A DNA stretch of 64,000 bases from Hirsutella rhossiliensis (taxonomy: Eukaryota > Ascomycota > Sordariomycetes > Hypocreales > Ophiocordycipitaceae). Shown here one piece after another: positions 1-11,797 of this stretch. Position 1 is the stretch's first letter. The number at the start of each line of letters is the position of its first letter. A program made the position numbers and the translations under genes. Location: the NCBI RefSeq assembly GCF_020360975.1, contig NW_025408681.1, positions 1,054,001 to 1,118,000 on the forward strand. Direction: 5' to 3'. The notes beneath the pieces were generated by a model. That model was given only the letters and a program-made list of their open reading frames with translations. It did no database searches and had not been told where the DNA came from.

Positions 1-1980
1 AGCGCATCTGCTGCCCGGGGACCCAGCCAAAGTAGTCTAGCCACTTTCCAAATTCTTCGCTCCTGTTGTCCAGCACACTCGAATCGATGCCGAGAGACTG
101 AAGATACTTGACGTCGTTGCCAGCGACCACTGATCGTCGAGGCTCCTCCTTCCCAGGCTCTTCTTTTTTCTTCTTGTCCTCTTTGAACGATGGATCGGCA
201 GTTGCCGGCAGGCCGGACTCCGATGCCGTGACTTTGACTTCGGGAACGTGGGAGTCGTCGTCATCTGGCTTTCCGACATCTGGAGTCGCAGACCCCTGGT
301 CTCGTGAAGCCGGTCGAGGCGGCGCCGGGACGACGCCCGTGATGCCGTCGGGGCCGACGCCCCCCTTGCCCTGAGGCTGTCGTAGGCGATCGCCCGCACC
401 GCCAGGGCGCGGACGAAAGGCGGCTGCCGCAGAAGCGGCTTTCCAGAGCGCACCGGCGAGGTCTCCTTTGGAACGTTTGGCCTTGATCATGGGACCCAAG
501 CCGGGTCGCATTTCTTCCTCCGCGCGTTCTTGCCCGGGAGACGTCTCTGCAGGAGGCGGAGTATCGGCGGCGGGCGTAGTGGGCATCGAAGTATCCGCGG
601 CGCCCTTTCCTGCGCGGGCCTGGTCCGGCAGAGGAGGTTCAGCTATCATACTCGTTTCCAAGGGCGCCGGGGCGTCGCGACCCTTGAGGCCACCGGTTAA
701 GGCTGCGGCTCCTGGACCCGCATTCTTCCTCGAAGACACTCGGTCTGTGCTTCTCGGAGGCGGGGGAACGGGCTCTCTTCTGGCGTTGGGACTCATGAGG
801 GGCGGTGGTACAAGATCCCGATCCTGGGGGCGAGACGGATCCATAGGCGGTCGTCGCCTCTCCGGAGGGGGTCTATCTTCTAGGTGCGGGGCGGAGCCAT
901 CTTGAGGCAGTTCTGGAGGCTCCCTCGAGTCGCCAAATCTCCCATATGCGCCAGGGCCGCCAATCCCGTTGCGGGAGCGAGGCGGAAGGCTTGCATCGTC
1001 GCTCCTTGTGGCGAAGGAGTTGGCCACCGAGTCCTGGCTCTTGTTGTTCTGCGCTGTCCACCGTGGCGCCGGGGGTCGTTCTCTCGAGGCAATGGAATCG
1101 GAGCTCGCGGCAGGAGAGCCGCCACCGTTGAGGGGAGGCCGAACGGCTGGAGGCGGCTTCTGAAACCGCGTCGGCTCGGGAGTGCTAGAGTTGGATGGGG
1201 GGAGTATTGTAGACGGCGAAGGAGCCGCCGATGCCCCCGACGATATGCTTTGGTGACTAGGGGCCGTCTCGGTAATGGGCGACCTAGAGTTGACAGCAGG
1301 ATGGCGGCGGCCGGCCCCAAGAACTTGCTCGAGCTCCTTTTGGTCGAAGCCGGCCAGGTCGGGAAGCCTGCCCCCGGTGTATTTGCCATAAATTTTGATC
1401 AAGCTAGCAACAAAGAACTTCTTCTCCTTGTCCGTCTGAGCGTGCCAGAAGTAGGGCTTTCCCAGGGTGACGAGAAAGCCGGTATCGCCTGCCCACTCGC
1501 GGTAGTTGGGGTTGACCTGGGAGCCGGTGAACGACTCGATGTGGGAGAGGTCGTCGAGGTTCCACGACTTGCCGATGGAAAAGGTGCCGCTAGCGTTCTC
1601 CTTGGACTTGTGCATGCGCACTCGACCAGACCGGCGAACGGCGACAATGATGACTCGGGGCTTTTCGGAGTCGGAGGATCGGGCATGTGGCGGGGGCGGC
1701 GACGAGGGGTGAGAGGCATATTCGGTGATTCGAATGTGGGTGATGTAGGTCTCGAGCACTGCGAAGCGAGGTCAGCGTCTGCTTTGTCTCCCGCATGAAG
1801 CGATACCCCTCCTCTTCCCGTTGCGTTGGACGGCATCCGCGGGCAATCAATGGATGACTTACGCGAGCCGTCGTCCTCTTTCTTGCTGAAGCAGCTCTCG
1901 ATGATGCGGCGCTTCTCATCCTCGAAGCGCTCCGCCCGCGAGGCGGCCGGGCTTAGTCCGGCTCCATTTGCGCGGTCCAT
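1..1980 (-). CDS. SEC3: Exocyst complex subunit Sec3 (N-terminal part, runs off the left edge)
   Basis: Sec3 is the exocyst subunit that helps tether secretory vesicles to the plasma membrane through a PIP2- and Rho-binding N-terminal PH-like domain. Exon 1 is 1863..1980, a GTAAGT intron follows, and exon 2 (1..1758) stays open to the window edge. About 625 residues are visible. Residues about 60-170 match the fungal Sec3 PIP2-binding domain, with a SIGKSWNLDDL stretch and the GKPYFWHAQTDKEKKFF stretch. They are followed by about 350 residues of low-complexity Pro/Ser/Arg-rich linker, then the conserved DYFGWVPG segment near the edge. The C-terminal helical-bundle domain lies outside the window. 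The start is the first ATG of the open frame and directly leads into the conserved N-terminus. Identification rests on family similarity read by eye. Confidence 0.88.
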
Positions 1981-2892
1981 CTGGGTGCAGCCTAGGGGGG
2001 CTCATGAAGAAGAGTCGAGTCAGTCGGGCGTGGGAGGATGCAGCTGGTTCATCGTTTGGCGAGGCGCAGGCGGCGATACGGGTTAGGGTGCGCGTGGAGG
2101 ACGAGGGTGTCGTCAACGGTCGGCTACCGGCGAGGCCACAGAGCAATGTCGTCAGGAGGAGGCCGTGAGGTTTTGATCCAAGGTGGGTAAGAAATCCGAG
2201 GTGGTAGGGAGCGAGGTACCTGCGTACGTCAGGTGAGGAGGTACCTCGAGAGTACCTCGTTGGGCGGTATTTCGTAACAGCTTCCAGCTCAGGCACCCGG
2301 ACCGCTATTCGGCACCACCATCCAGTTTGAAGCACAGATGTGTGCCCAGCAGGTCTTCCGCTGCCTTTGGTACTTGATTACAGCCTGGCCTCTGCATTAC
2401 AGTACCTGGGTTCAAGAATGGGCTCCGGTTCCCCGAGGCCGAGCGGAATGAGCGGGCTTTGCACTACGGTGGCTGGCGCGGGGGGTCGCTTTCTGCAGTA
2501 CCCCATAGGTACGGGGTGCTTCGTAGGTACCAGCACGAGCCTCCCGGTTGCTCGTTAACATGAAGCACCAAGGGGGGCCATTCATTGGTGACAGTGAAGA
2601 GGCTACATGCAGCTACAGCGAGAAGCCAGGCCTAGAAGCATTGGTCCAAAATTTTCTCCTCAATTTCAAACGAACACTAATTACCCGGTCGGAGCTGTAC
2701 AACAATGGAGGCTGGGTGTGCTCCACGGTCGGCTGGAATGTTGGCAGTTCAACGATCCGTGTCGCCCTGCTTAATCACTCAAAAGGCAACAAATACATGA
2801 TGAGAGTTTGAAAAGTTTCCAAATTTTCCCTCTTGGCTATTCTACCTTGCCTTTGCGGGCCGAGAATTCTCTGACCAAGCAGTCACCTGTGG
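1981..2892. other. Intergenic: SEC3 upstream region
   Basis: No convincing gene. It should contain the SEC3 promoter and the 3' end of the aminopeptidase gene. Several GGTACC-type short palindromes lie at about 2215-2260. Confidence 0.5.
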
Positions 2893-4068
2893 TCACAGCC
2901 GCTTCTCGACAATCTCCTTGACTTTGTCCAGATCCAGCGCCTCGACAGTCCTGCCCTTGAAGCCCGTCATGGTCTCGGCCATGAACATGGCATTGTAGAT
3001 GGATTCCTCCACAGCATCAGCCGAGGCCTCGAACAGGCGGTTGATGGTGTCGTTGTCGGTCATCTGCACGGCCCGGGCCTGGGGATAGTCGGGGTTGACG
3101 TTGGACCCGGGCGTGGCCGGCGACATGATCTGGAAGGGCACCTTGTTGCCCGTGGAGAAGGCGAGGAAGATGTCGCCCGAGTTGTTGTGCCCGTAGCCTC
3201 CCACCTTGGCCAAGCCGACCGTCGCTCGCGTGGCCAGTCTCTGGAGCTGGATGGGCAGGAGGGGCGCGTCGGTGGCGAGGACGATGATGATGCTGCCGTC
3301 TTTGCGAGGCTCTCGGGCCGTGCCGTTGGCCTCGGGGCCTTGCTGTTGCTCGAGGATCTGTCCGACGGGGATGCCGCCGACGCGGAGGTTGTCCTTGGTT
3401 CCGTAGTTGGCCTGGACGAGGGCGCCGATGGTGTAAGTGACCTCTCTGCCATCTACATCGTAGCCCTGGATCCTGCGGCTGCTGGAGCCAGTACCTCCCT
3501 TCCAGCGGTGGCAGATCATGCCGGTGCCGCCGCCGGTGTTGCCCTCGGGCACGGCGTCGGCCGAGGCCTTGTCGATACCTTCCATGACGTGCTGGGGGGT
3601 GATGGCAAAGCGACCCGGGTCGCTGAGGAAGCCATCGTAGGTCTCGGCGACGAGGGGGAACATGAAGAGGTCGACGTCGCCGTCCTGATTGCGATGATGG
3701 TCGTAAAAGTACTCGGTGACGCCGCGGTAGCCCTCGCCTACGGACGAGGTGGCGGTGATGATAATGGGCGAGCAGAGGACGCCCGTCTCGTTGATCCAGT
3801 GGGCGCCCGTCATCTCGCCGCAGCCGTTGAAGCGGAAGACGCCGGCGAAGCTCGAGTACTTGAACCAATCCTTTCTCGGCAGGATAGTGGTGACGCCCGT
3901 GTTGACTTGGCTGTCGCCATCAGGCTGCACCGACTGGGTGTGTGCCAGGACGCCCGGCACGTCGGTGATGGAGTTTAGGGGTCCCGTAGGCCACTTTCCG
4001 AGGTATAGCTTAGGCAGGACCTGGCGGACGCGGCCGCGTGTCGACTGCTTATGGCCTGGCGGCGACAT
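2893..4068 (-). CDS. DmpA/BapA-type aminopeptidase (peptidase family P1/S58)
   Basis: An uninterrupted 391-residue frame matches the DmpA/BapA family, self-cleaving N-terminal nucleophile hydrolases acting as L-aminopeptidases, D-amidases or beta-peptidyl aminopeptidases. Visible family blocks are SITDVPGVLAHTQ (33-45), GNTGGGTGM (176-184), GALVQANYG (215-223), SIIIVLATDAPLLP (259-272) and NNSGDIFLAF (295-304). The Gly258-Ser259 pair fits the autoproteolytic junction that makes Ser the new N-terminus of the beta chain; this assignment is inferred from the family. No signal peptide is evident, so a cytosolic enzyme is likely. The length is usual for the family. The substrate cannot be told from sequence. 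The family is commoner in bacteria, so an old transfer is possible, but codon use resembles the neighbours. Confidence 0.87.
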   Translation of the reverse strand: MSPPGHKQSTRGRVRQVLPKLYLGKWPTGPLNSITDVPGVLAHTQSVQPDGDSQVNTGVTTILPRKDWFKYSSFAGVFRFNGCGEMTGAHWINETGVLCSPIIITATSSVGEGYRGVTEYFYDHHRNQDGDVDLFMFPLVAETYDGFLSDPGRFAITPQHVMEGIDKASADAVPEGNTGGGTGMICHRWKGGTGSSSRRIQGYDVDGREVTYTIGALVQANYGTKDNLRVGGIPVGQILEQQQGPEANGTAREPRKDGSIIIVLATDAPLLPIQLQRLATRATVGLAKVGGYGHNNSGDIFLAFSTGNKVPFQIMSPATPGSNVNPDYPQARAVQMTDNDTINRLFEASADAVEESIYNAMFMAETMTGFKGRTVEALDLDKVKEIVEKRL

Positions 4069-5436
4069 TTGATGGAGGGGAAGGGGGGCGGGATGGGGAA
4101 GTGATGCCGGATTCGCCTGAGAGAGCCTGGCACGGGCGACCAGGGTCGGGAGACGACGGGCGATGAAGGATATACTTCATACTTGTTATATATCGCCCAT
4201 TGTCCTATGATGGAGGTAGGGTTCCGCGGAGTGCGTCTCGGCGCAGCATGGACACGGCAGGGTGCCCTGTGTGTCGTTTCCGGTTAACGCACATGACAGC
4301 ACTTATTGGGTTGTGTCGCATCAGTCTGCCCTTTTTTAACCGTAATGAGGGCAAGGCCAGCAAGTCGAGCTCGGCCGTGTGCCGTTTGGTGTGCTCGGGA
4401 GGGACCTCGACAAGTGAGGAGGGTCCCGGTGAATGAGTCGCGCAGGCCAACCGGAGCTCCAGGTGCATGGCAGACGGCAGCATCGAGGAGGATGACGAGA
4501 CAGTGCCCTCTTCGAGGAGAGTCCGACTAATTCAGCAGGTCGATGAAGCAAGGTCACAAGATCCGAGACCAAGCTATTAAAGGATTCGTCACTTTTGCGC
4601 GTTGAAAAAGGCATTTGAAACCTGGTTGAGAAGACGGTGAAAGGTGAAATGGCACTTCAATACCCATGTGCAGCATATGCAGCATTTCTCCATGCCCGGA
4701 TTGATCTTTACCTTCCAAGTCGGGCAAGGTCAGGCATCGCAAGGCAGGCGGATCCTCACTGTGGGTACCGCGCATACATAAATCATAAATACTTACAGTG
4801 CTCACCCACAGTATTAGATAGATACCTACCTAGGTAGTTAGGAGCACTGTCGCCTTCAACTGCCAACCTGAGATGTGTCTGTGTCCTTACCCATTGGACT
4901 CGTGATTCTCCTGAACAGAAACAATGCTTCATGCTTCTCATTGCCTCTCCCGGTCAAACACACGAAAAGGCCCGGCCCTCTCCAGCTGCAGAGACTACCG
5001 GGCCTCGACCGGCCAATATCCGGTATGGCGTCCACGAAACGCGAGAGAGAGAGAGAGGAAGGGGGACGTCGGATGGCGGGCGCCGTTGAAGATGCCCCAG
5101 AACCTTTACGTGCACGGTAGGGGTGCCACTTCGGTGAACCGACCCCGTCCATTCGTCCATTCCACTTCGGTGCTGCTTACCGATACCCGAGGCTTGTCCA
5201 CGATTGCATCCGGTACATGCTGCCCGCCCTAACCTGCCTCTGAGCTGTAAGCTTTACCTACGTACCTGGGTTAGCAGCTAGGTAATTACCTAGCAACCAT
5301 CCTTAACAGCTGTGTAGCATTTGCCTAGGTAGGCCGGCCAAACGCACCTCGGGGCCTCGTTCAACAACCTCGCCCGTCCTCCGGCTCACTCACCGACGAC
5401 GGTCCGTCCCAGACCAATCGCCAGAACCCAATCACC
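4069..5436. other. Intergenic: divergent promoter region
   Basis: This 1.37-kb gap separates two divergently transcribed genes and must hold both promoters. No gene is supported. It contains two perfect palindromes of the recurrent type (4826..4837 and 5277..5294) and a GA-rich run near 5041-5060. Confidence 0.6.
5277..5294. repeat. Perfect 18-nt intergenic palindrome
   Basis: GCTAGGTAATTACCTAGC equals its own reverse complement. It lies about 140 bp upstream of the transhydrogenase start codon. Shorter relatives with the same core occur in other intergenic regions of the window (10113..10126, 4826..4837, 42715..42724). It could be a binding site for a dimeric factor or a dispersed sequence remnant. 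Confidence 0.8.
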
Positions 5437-7138
5437 ATGGTAGCCCCTGTCAGAGCCATCCCCAATGTAAAGCCTCTCCCTCCGTTCCTCTCCAATCCCC
5501 ATCCTCCGCCCCTCCCGTGGCGACACATGGAATCCTCTAACCGATCCCCGTGTCCCGCCAGGCCGCCAAGCGGGCTTCCAGCCTGCTCCGCACAATCCAG
5601 TACACCCATCCGCCGACGTGCCCATGCCACTCCACGCCGGGCTACCACCAATCGCCCCCGAGCCTCACCCCCCGCGCCCTCCAGTCGGGCACGCGCCGCT
5701 ATGCCAACTCCATCCGCAGCACCGAGCTCAAGGAGTATGCCTTTGAGATGGCTGCCTCGTCCATCCGCTTCGGCCCCGGCGTCACGCGCGAGGTCGGCAT
5801 GGACTTTAAGAACATGGGCTCCAAGCGCGTCTGCGTCGTCACCGACTCCACCGTCGACAAGCTCGACGCCATGAAGCAGGTTCGCCAGGCGCTCACCAGC
5901 GAGGGCATCAACTTCAAGGTCTACTCCAACGTCCGCGTAGAGCCCAAGGATAGTTCGTATGTCCCCTGCTAGCCTGTACTGTCCGCCAATTGCTAACGCC
6001 TGCCTCGGCCTCGTCCCAGCATCAAGGAGGCCATCGAGTGGGCAAGGCCATACCAGCCCGATGCCTTCCTTGCTGTCGGCGGCGGCTCTGTCATCGACAC
6101 GGCCAAGCTCATGAACCTCTATTCGGCCTACCCTGACGCCGACTTTCTCGACTTTGTCAACGCCCCTCTTGGAAAGGGTCGTCCCGTCGACAAGCCCCTC
6201 AAGCCCCTCGTTGCCGTTCCCACGACCGCCGGCACCGGCAGCGAGACGACCGGAACCGCCATCTTTGATCTCGTGGCCAAGCGCGCCAAGACGGGCGTCG
6301 CGCATCGCAACCTGAAGCCCACGCTCGGCATCTGTGACCCCATCAACACGAGGACGATGCCCGCTGCCGTCAAGGCCAGCTCCGGTCTCGACGTCCTCTG
6401 CCACTCTCTCGAGTCATGGACCGCCATCCCCTACACCGAGAGAACGCCCCGGCCCCGGAACCCCATCATGCGGCCCGCGTACCAGGGTGCGAATCCCATC
6501 TCCGATGTCTTTTCCTTCCATGCCCTCCGCAGTACCGTCAAGTACTTGCCCCGTGCCATCAGGGATCCCGACGACTTTGAGGCGCAAAGTGAGATGCTGC
6601 TCGCTGCCACTCTTGCCGGTGTTGGTTTTGGCAACGCAGGCGTACACCTATGTCACGGTAAGGCGGTCTCTGAATATCGCGCAAGAGTGAAGCTCATTGG
6701 GATACTTTAGGCATGTCTTATCCCATCTCCGGCCAGAACCCGGGATACAAGCACGCGGGCTACGACGTGACAGCCCCCTTGATCCCCCACGGCGTCTCCG
6801 TGGCGGTTTCGGCCCCGGCCGTGTTTAGGTTCACGGCGGCGTCAAACCCGGAGCGGCATCTCCAGGCGGCCGAGGTGTTTGGTGTCGATGTTTCCAACGT
6901 CAAGAGGGAGAGCGCGGGTGAAGTCTTGGCCGAGGCTCTGACGAAATTCCTCGCTGAGCTCGGTGACCAGCCCAAGGGATTAAAAGAGCTGGGATTCGGA
7001 TCTGAGCATATCGACGAGCTTGTCGAGGGGACCATTCCGCAGGCTCGCGTGTTGATGCTGGCTCCAGGTCTCTCAAAGGAGCTCGAGGCCGAAAAGGACC
7101 AGCTACGAAGGCTGTTTGAAGACGCCATGAGCCACTAG
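5437..7138 (+). CDS. ADHFE1: Hydroxyacid-oxoacid transhydrogenase, mitochondrial (iron-containing alcohol dehydrogenase family)
   Basis: This 496-residue protein belongs to the group III metal-dependent alcohol dehydrogenases and most resembles animal and fungal ADHFE1/HOT, which couples oxidation of 4-hydroxybutyrate to reduction of 2-oxoglutarate in mitochondria. Exons are 5437..5466, 5562..5956, 6020..6657 and 6711..7138; all junctions are GT-AG and keep frame. The first exon is only 10 codons. The N-terminus is basic, Ser/Thr-rich and poor in acidic residues, as in a mitochondrial presequence. Conserved blocks include AVGGGSVIDTAK (nucleotide binding), PTTAGTGSETT and the metal-ligand segment VHLCHGMSYPISG, which is split by the third intron. 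It ends only about 100 bp from the convergent dynactin gene. Confidence 0.9.
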
Positions 7139-7240
7139 GAAGGTGCTGTGTGTCCAGCTCGGTATCAATGACGGGGCGAGGCTTGCAGATCGTTGCCGTT
7201 CAAGTCGTTGGATATTATGAAGATGTCGAAACGCGAGCCG

Positions 7241-7885
7241 TCATTTGAACTTTTCCGGATTGCTGGGTATCATCTTTTTCAGCACCGTGATTTGCTTGAC
7301 CAGGCCGTGCTTTCGCAACTCGCACACGCCACGCCTATCTGTTCGACGTAGGCCATTTGAGTAGACGGTGGTGAAGTCGGGGACCACCTCTCCCGGTGGT
7401 ATTGTCGACATGTGCGAGATTGTGCAATGCTGCGTCGGGGTTTAATATTTTTGGGCGAGTGGCCGCGTGGGAGATGATGGCTGTCGTACCTTTCCAATCT
7501 TGGCCCCGCTGCCGATTCTGCTACCGACTTGCACCGTGGTCCCCTCGCCAATCTCGGTATCGCCTGCCTCGACTCTGGACCCGACCTCGACGACGACATA
7601 GTCCCCGAAGACGACACCTCCAGGTTTCGCCGCGGCAATGTCGCCGGGGCGGGCTCCGATGTGGGCTCGCTCGTGGATGATGCAACGGCGACCGATGAGG
7701 ATGCTGCCCAGGTGGGACTCGAACTTGGCGCGAGGATGGACCACAGTCTCGGACTGCATGGTGATGGAATGGGTGCCTTGGAGGATGGCGTTGTCGGAGA
7801 TGGTGAGCGAGGACGAGAAGCTGACGGGTGGCTTGGGACCGCTGCGGTCGATGGCAGGGAGGATCGAGTGCCGCTTGCTCGACAT
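7241..7885 (-). CDS. DCTN6: Dynactin subunit 6 (p27)
   Basis: A 194-residue left-handed beta-helix protein of the dynactin p25/p27 group, which caps the pointed end of the Arp1 filament and helps bind membrane cargo for dynein. Exon 1 is 7490..7885 and exon 2 is 7241..7429, joined at a codon boundary across a GTACGA...GCAG intron. Hexapeptide-repeat stretches run through residues about 20-165, for example GSILIGRRCIIHERAHIG, then VVFGDYVVVE and IGEGTTVQVGSRIGSGAKIG. The C-terminal KITVLKKMIP-like tail is typical of the family. The start at 7885 was chosen because the conserved protein begins just after it, although the frame is open further upstream. It is divergent from the complex I gene, with 358 bp between start codons. 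Confidence 0.85.
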
Positions 7886-8243
7886 GGCTGGACAGGAAGC
7901 CTGCGACAAGCTTCGAATCTGTTGAGATGCGCGGGAGAGGAGTGGCGCCCGATGGAGTGGATGAATGGCAAGCAGGCGACTTGTGTTGGCAACTTGGTCG
8001 GTACTTGCCGAGACGCGCAAAAATACGTGCCCCCACCGTGTAGGCCGCCCTTGTCGCCACAGTGCTCCTTGCATTGGCCAACCACGTCGAGGGCAATTCT
8101 GACGCTTACATACATCCATCTCGTGCATCACCTCAAATCTCGCCCTCACAGCAACCCCACGACGTTCTCCTCCAACACCGCCCCTCGGTCCGCCCTCCGC
8201 CTTCCGCAGAATCACCTGCCGCCAGAGGACACCGACACATACA

Positions 8244-9827
8244 ATGCTGTCCACGGGTGCGGCGCCGAGCAAGGCAGTCGGCCTTTCGCGGACGGCCGTG
8301 AGGGGCCTCGCTACGGTTCAGGATGGCGCCCCCAAGCGCTCCTACGGCGGCCTCAAGGACCAGGACCGCATTTTCCAGAACCTCTACGGCCGATACCCCG
8401 CCGATCTGCAGAGCGCAAAGAAGATGGGCGACTGGCACAAGACCAAGGAGATCATCCTCAAGGGCCATGACTGGATCATTGGCGAGATCAAGGCTTCGGG
8501 CTTGCGAGGACGAGGTGGCGCCGGCTTCCCCTCGGGCCTCAAATGGGTATGTCTGCCCTGCGGCGGCGTCTGCTACCTGAGCCCCGCCACCCGACTCACA
8601 CGTTGCAGTCTTTTATGAACTTCAAGGACTGGGACAAGGACACCAAGCCGCGTTATCTTGTCGTCAACGCCGACGAAGGCGAGCCCGGCACCTGCAAGGA
8701 CCGAGAGATCATGCGCAAGGACCCGCACAAGCTCATCGAGGGCTGCCTTGTCGCCGGCCGAGCCATGAACGCCACGGCCGCCTACATCTACATCCGCGGC
8801 GAGTTTGTCCACGAAGCCGCCGTCCTCCAGGACGCAATCAACGAGGCCCGCAAGGACGGGCTGATAGGAAAGAACGCCTGCGGCTCTGGATACGACTTCG
8901 ACGTCTTCGTCCACCGCGGTGCCGGCGCCTACGTCTGCGGCGAAGAGACGTCTCTCATCGAGTCGCTCGAGGGTAAACCCGGAAAGCCACGCCTCAAGCC
9001 TCCCTTCCCCGCCGCCGTCGGCCTGTTCGGATGCCCCTCGACCGTCGCCAACGTAGAGACGGTGGCCGTGGCCCCGACCATTTGCCGCCGCGGTGGAAGC
9101 TGGTTCGCGGGTTTCGGCCGCGATCGGAACCAGGGCACCAAGCTGTTTTGCATCTCTGGTCATGTCAATAACCCCTGCACCGTCGAGGAGGAAATGTCCA
9201 TCTCCATGCGCGAGCTCATCGACAAGCACTGCGGTGGAGTGCGCGGCGGGTGGGACAACCTGCTGGCCGTCATTCCCGGAGGCTCCTCGACCCCGATTCT
9301 GCCCAAGCACATCTGCGACGACCAGCTGATGGACTTTGACGCCCTCAAGGACAGCCAGTCCGGTCTCGGAACCGCCGCCGTCATCGTCATGGACAAAAGC
9401 ACCGACGTGGTCCGCGCCATTGCCCGGCTGAGCCACTTTTATCGCCATGAGAGCTGCGGCCAATGCACGCCCTGCCGAGAGGGCAGCAAATGGACGGAGC
9501 AGATCATGTCGCGGTTCGAGAAGGGCCAAGGGCGAGAGCGGGAGATCGACATGCTGCAGGAACTGACAAAGCAGGTCGAAGGTCACACCATCTGCGGTAA
9601 GCATCACTGACAAGCTCCCCTGCCGTGGACTGAGACTGACTACGTGTTGATTGATAGCCTTGGGAGAAGCGTTTGCCTGGCCCATCCAGGGCCTCATCCG
9701 CCACTTCCGGCCCGAGCTGGAGGCGAGGATGCAGAGCTTCGCGAAGCAATCGGGCGGCGCGGCGCTGGCCGGTGGCTGGGATCACGGGGCCAGGGCCCAA
9801 GGGAAGCTGATATCTCCCGGGCAGTGA
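8244..9827 (+). CDS. NDUFV1: NADH:ubiquinone oxidoreductase 51 kDa subunit (complex I flavoprotein 1)
   Basis: This 486-residue subunit binds NADH, FMN and iron-sulfur cluster N3 at the tip of the complex I peripheral arm in the mitochondrial matrix. Exons are 8244..8546, 8609..9596 and 9658..9827, all with GT-AG junctions. The first 25 or so residues look like a mitochondrial presequence. Visible motifs are [11 protein letters not shown] (nucleotide binding), [35 protein letters not shown], and the cluster ligands in [12 protein letters not shown] together with the distant Cys in HTICALGE; the second intron interrupts this last ligand region. The length is normal and the protein looks intact. 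Confidence 0.97.
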
Positions 9828-10605
9828 AGAGCTTGTTGCTTCATGTAGACAAAACGGACGAAGGAGGGGAGTTTTGATGACGCTTTGAAGCGTGAGTTTG
9901 GGCCCGAGGCTCTGTCGGCCCATGGAGAGCCGATATACAGACTTGTATTGTATCCAACTAGTCTTTTATTTATTTGTTCAAGTCTTTTTACTTTGGTCTG
10001 CTCTGAATGTGTTGCCTCGCTACCTCTTGCGGCGTAGAGAACTGTGCCCGTTTGAACCCTTGTTCTCTACTCTCTTTATTCTTTCCCTCACTCCCCTCTC
10101 CACATCGGAATATAGGTAATTACCTAGCTTTTACGTCTGTGATACTACGATGAGACTTTTTCATACTTTTATCTCCACTCAAAGTCAGTGTAGCGTAGAG
10201 TACCATTTGCGGTCCCTCTGGTTTCTTTCACCCAGTTGGGCTTTTTTTCTTTACATACGTAATTACGACTTCATATATATTTCCCAGAGCCTCTTGTTGG
10301 CTCATCCATTTGATCCTCATGCAACTCACTGCCCTGTTAGGCCGGCTAGGCCCTTGCTGGCTGCAGGCGGGACGTGCGCGCACCAACTTATTAGTCTGGG
10401 GTCTCTGGGCCGTCATGCAACTCGCTTCCGCCCTCTCCCCTAATACAACATGTTCAATGCGTGCCAACTCATCCTGACCACGCAGCTCGACAAAGCGAGG
10501 CTAACATTGTGGCCTCTGCCCTGCTCAATTTGCCTCAAAAAAAAACGCTTACCCTGTCGCCATTGTCGTCGCCCAAGCTCAACACAGTCGGAGAGAGCAC
10601 CCAAC
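9828..10605. other. Intergenic: complex I 3' region and PEX11-like promoter
   Basis: AT-richer than its surroundings, with T-rich tracts near 9960-10090 and 10240-10270. It contains perfect palindromes at 10113..10126 and 10258..10267. No gene is supported. Confidence 0.5.
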
Positions 10606-11797
10606 ATGGCGGGCATGTTGGAGCCATTCGTTGCTTTCGGGACGGATATAGGTGAGGGCCCTTACCTCTTTTCCTCCGTCTTGGTCTCATCCATTGCCCT
10701 ATTTGCGTCTCACCTCTCGTCTTTCGGCGTGATTTGATGGTTTCGGGTACGCCGAGGTGGCTGTTTGTGCGGGAGGCGGGCTGCTGCGTGGGTGGTCAGA
10801 CTCCGGACACGTTTGCGCTGCCCGATCGACGCCGGCTTCATCATGTCCACCGTGAGAGCCTTGACGGCAGCAGTGTTAAGGGCTGGCCATTCTCCCGCCC
10901 ACCTTTCATGACCATCTCGTCCAACATGGAAGCTTCAATCTTCTAACCAGTCCGACAGTCGGCCTCGAGCGCCTCCTCCGCCTCCTCCAGGCCATACTTC
11001 TTGTCCTAACAAGCTACCCATCGCTGCTCTCCAACATCCTCACCTTCCTCCTCCTGCTCCCCCCGTTTTACTCCTCCTCACCCCCCTCCTCCCCGCCCGT
11101 CATCGACGTCGTCTCCACCGCAACCTCGCTGCTCCAGCTCCAGACGCAGCTCAACCTCGCGCGGCGCACCATCCGCCTCTTCTGGTTCCTCGGCAGCTTC
11201 CAGTCGAGCTGGGCGCTCCTCGGCTCGCGCGCCAAGGGCATCGACTCCTGGCTCGGCGTGCTGGCGCATTCTGCGCACGGCATGTTCGGCCTCGTGGAAT
11301 CGGCGACCCTGCTTGATCTTGTGGATGGTGGGGTGACGCTCTTTGGGCCCGTCGAGGCTGTTAGGCTCGATGAGGAGGCGCAGATGTTGTGGCTCGTTGC
11401 GCTGTACGCTTCGGCACTGGGCTCGGGCGCCAAGATTCTCGGTATGCTGGCTTACCGGCCTGTGCCGCCGACGGGCGATGGGTTTGGCGCCGCGCTTGAC
11501 GACTGTCAGGACGCTGCCGCTGAAGGTGAGGCCAAAGAGGGTAAAGAAGACAAGGCCGAGGCCGAGGAGCGCGCGCGCAAGCATAAGGAGCAGCAGCGAC
11601 GAGTGTGGGCCGACGAATTCAACGCAAAGGCGGGCGCTCTGGGCTCGAAGCTGCTCGCCGACTTGCTCGACATGGTGATACCCGCGTCGAGGCTCGGCTG
11701 GCTCAAGGTCGACGGCGGGCTGGTCGGCATCGCTATGGTTTGCAGCACTGTCCTGTCCGGCAAGACGGTCTGGGACCGGTGTCGGCAAACTACTTGA
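10606..11797 (+). CDS. PEX11-family peroxisomal membrane protein
   Basis: PEX11-family proteins bend and elongate the peroxisomal membrane to control peroxisome number. The model is exon 1 10606..10651 (15 codons plus 1 nt) joined across a 307-nt intron to exon 2 10959..11797, giving 294 residues. The join gives FVAFGTDIVGLERLLRLLQA, the usual start of this family. A helix or membrane stretch follows (LLSNILTFLLLLPPF), then LNLARRTIRLFWFLGSFQ, a Glu/Lys-rich loop of about 40 residues (near 11520-11600), and a C-terminal hydrophobic segment ending near KTVWDRCRQTT. The intron is long for this window, so the upstream splice is less certain than the downstream frame. It resembles the filamentous-fungus PEX11C-like paralogs rather than yeast Pex11 itself. 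Confidence 0.75.

Noticed and set aside
5361..6404. 347-residue minus-strand open frame over the transhydrogenase gene
   Set aside because: It is an antisense shadow caused by GC-rich third codon positions; the plus strand has clear family motifs.
8573..9697. 374-residue minus-strand open frame over the complex I gene
   Set aside because: Antisense shadow of a well-identified gene.
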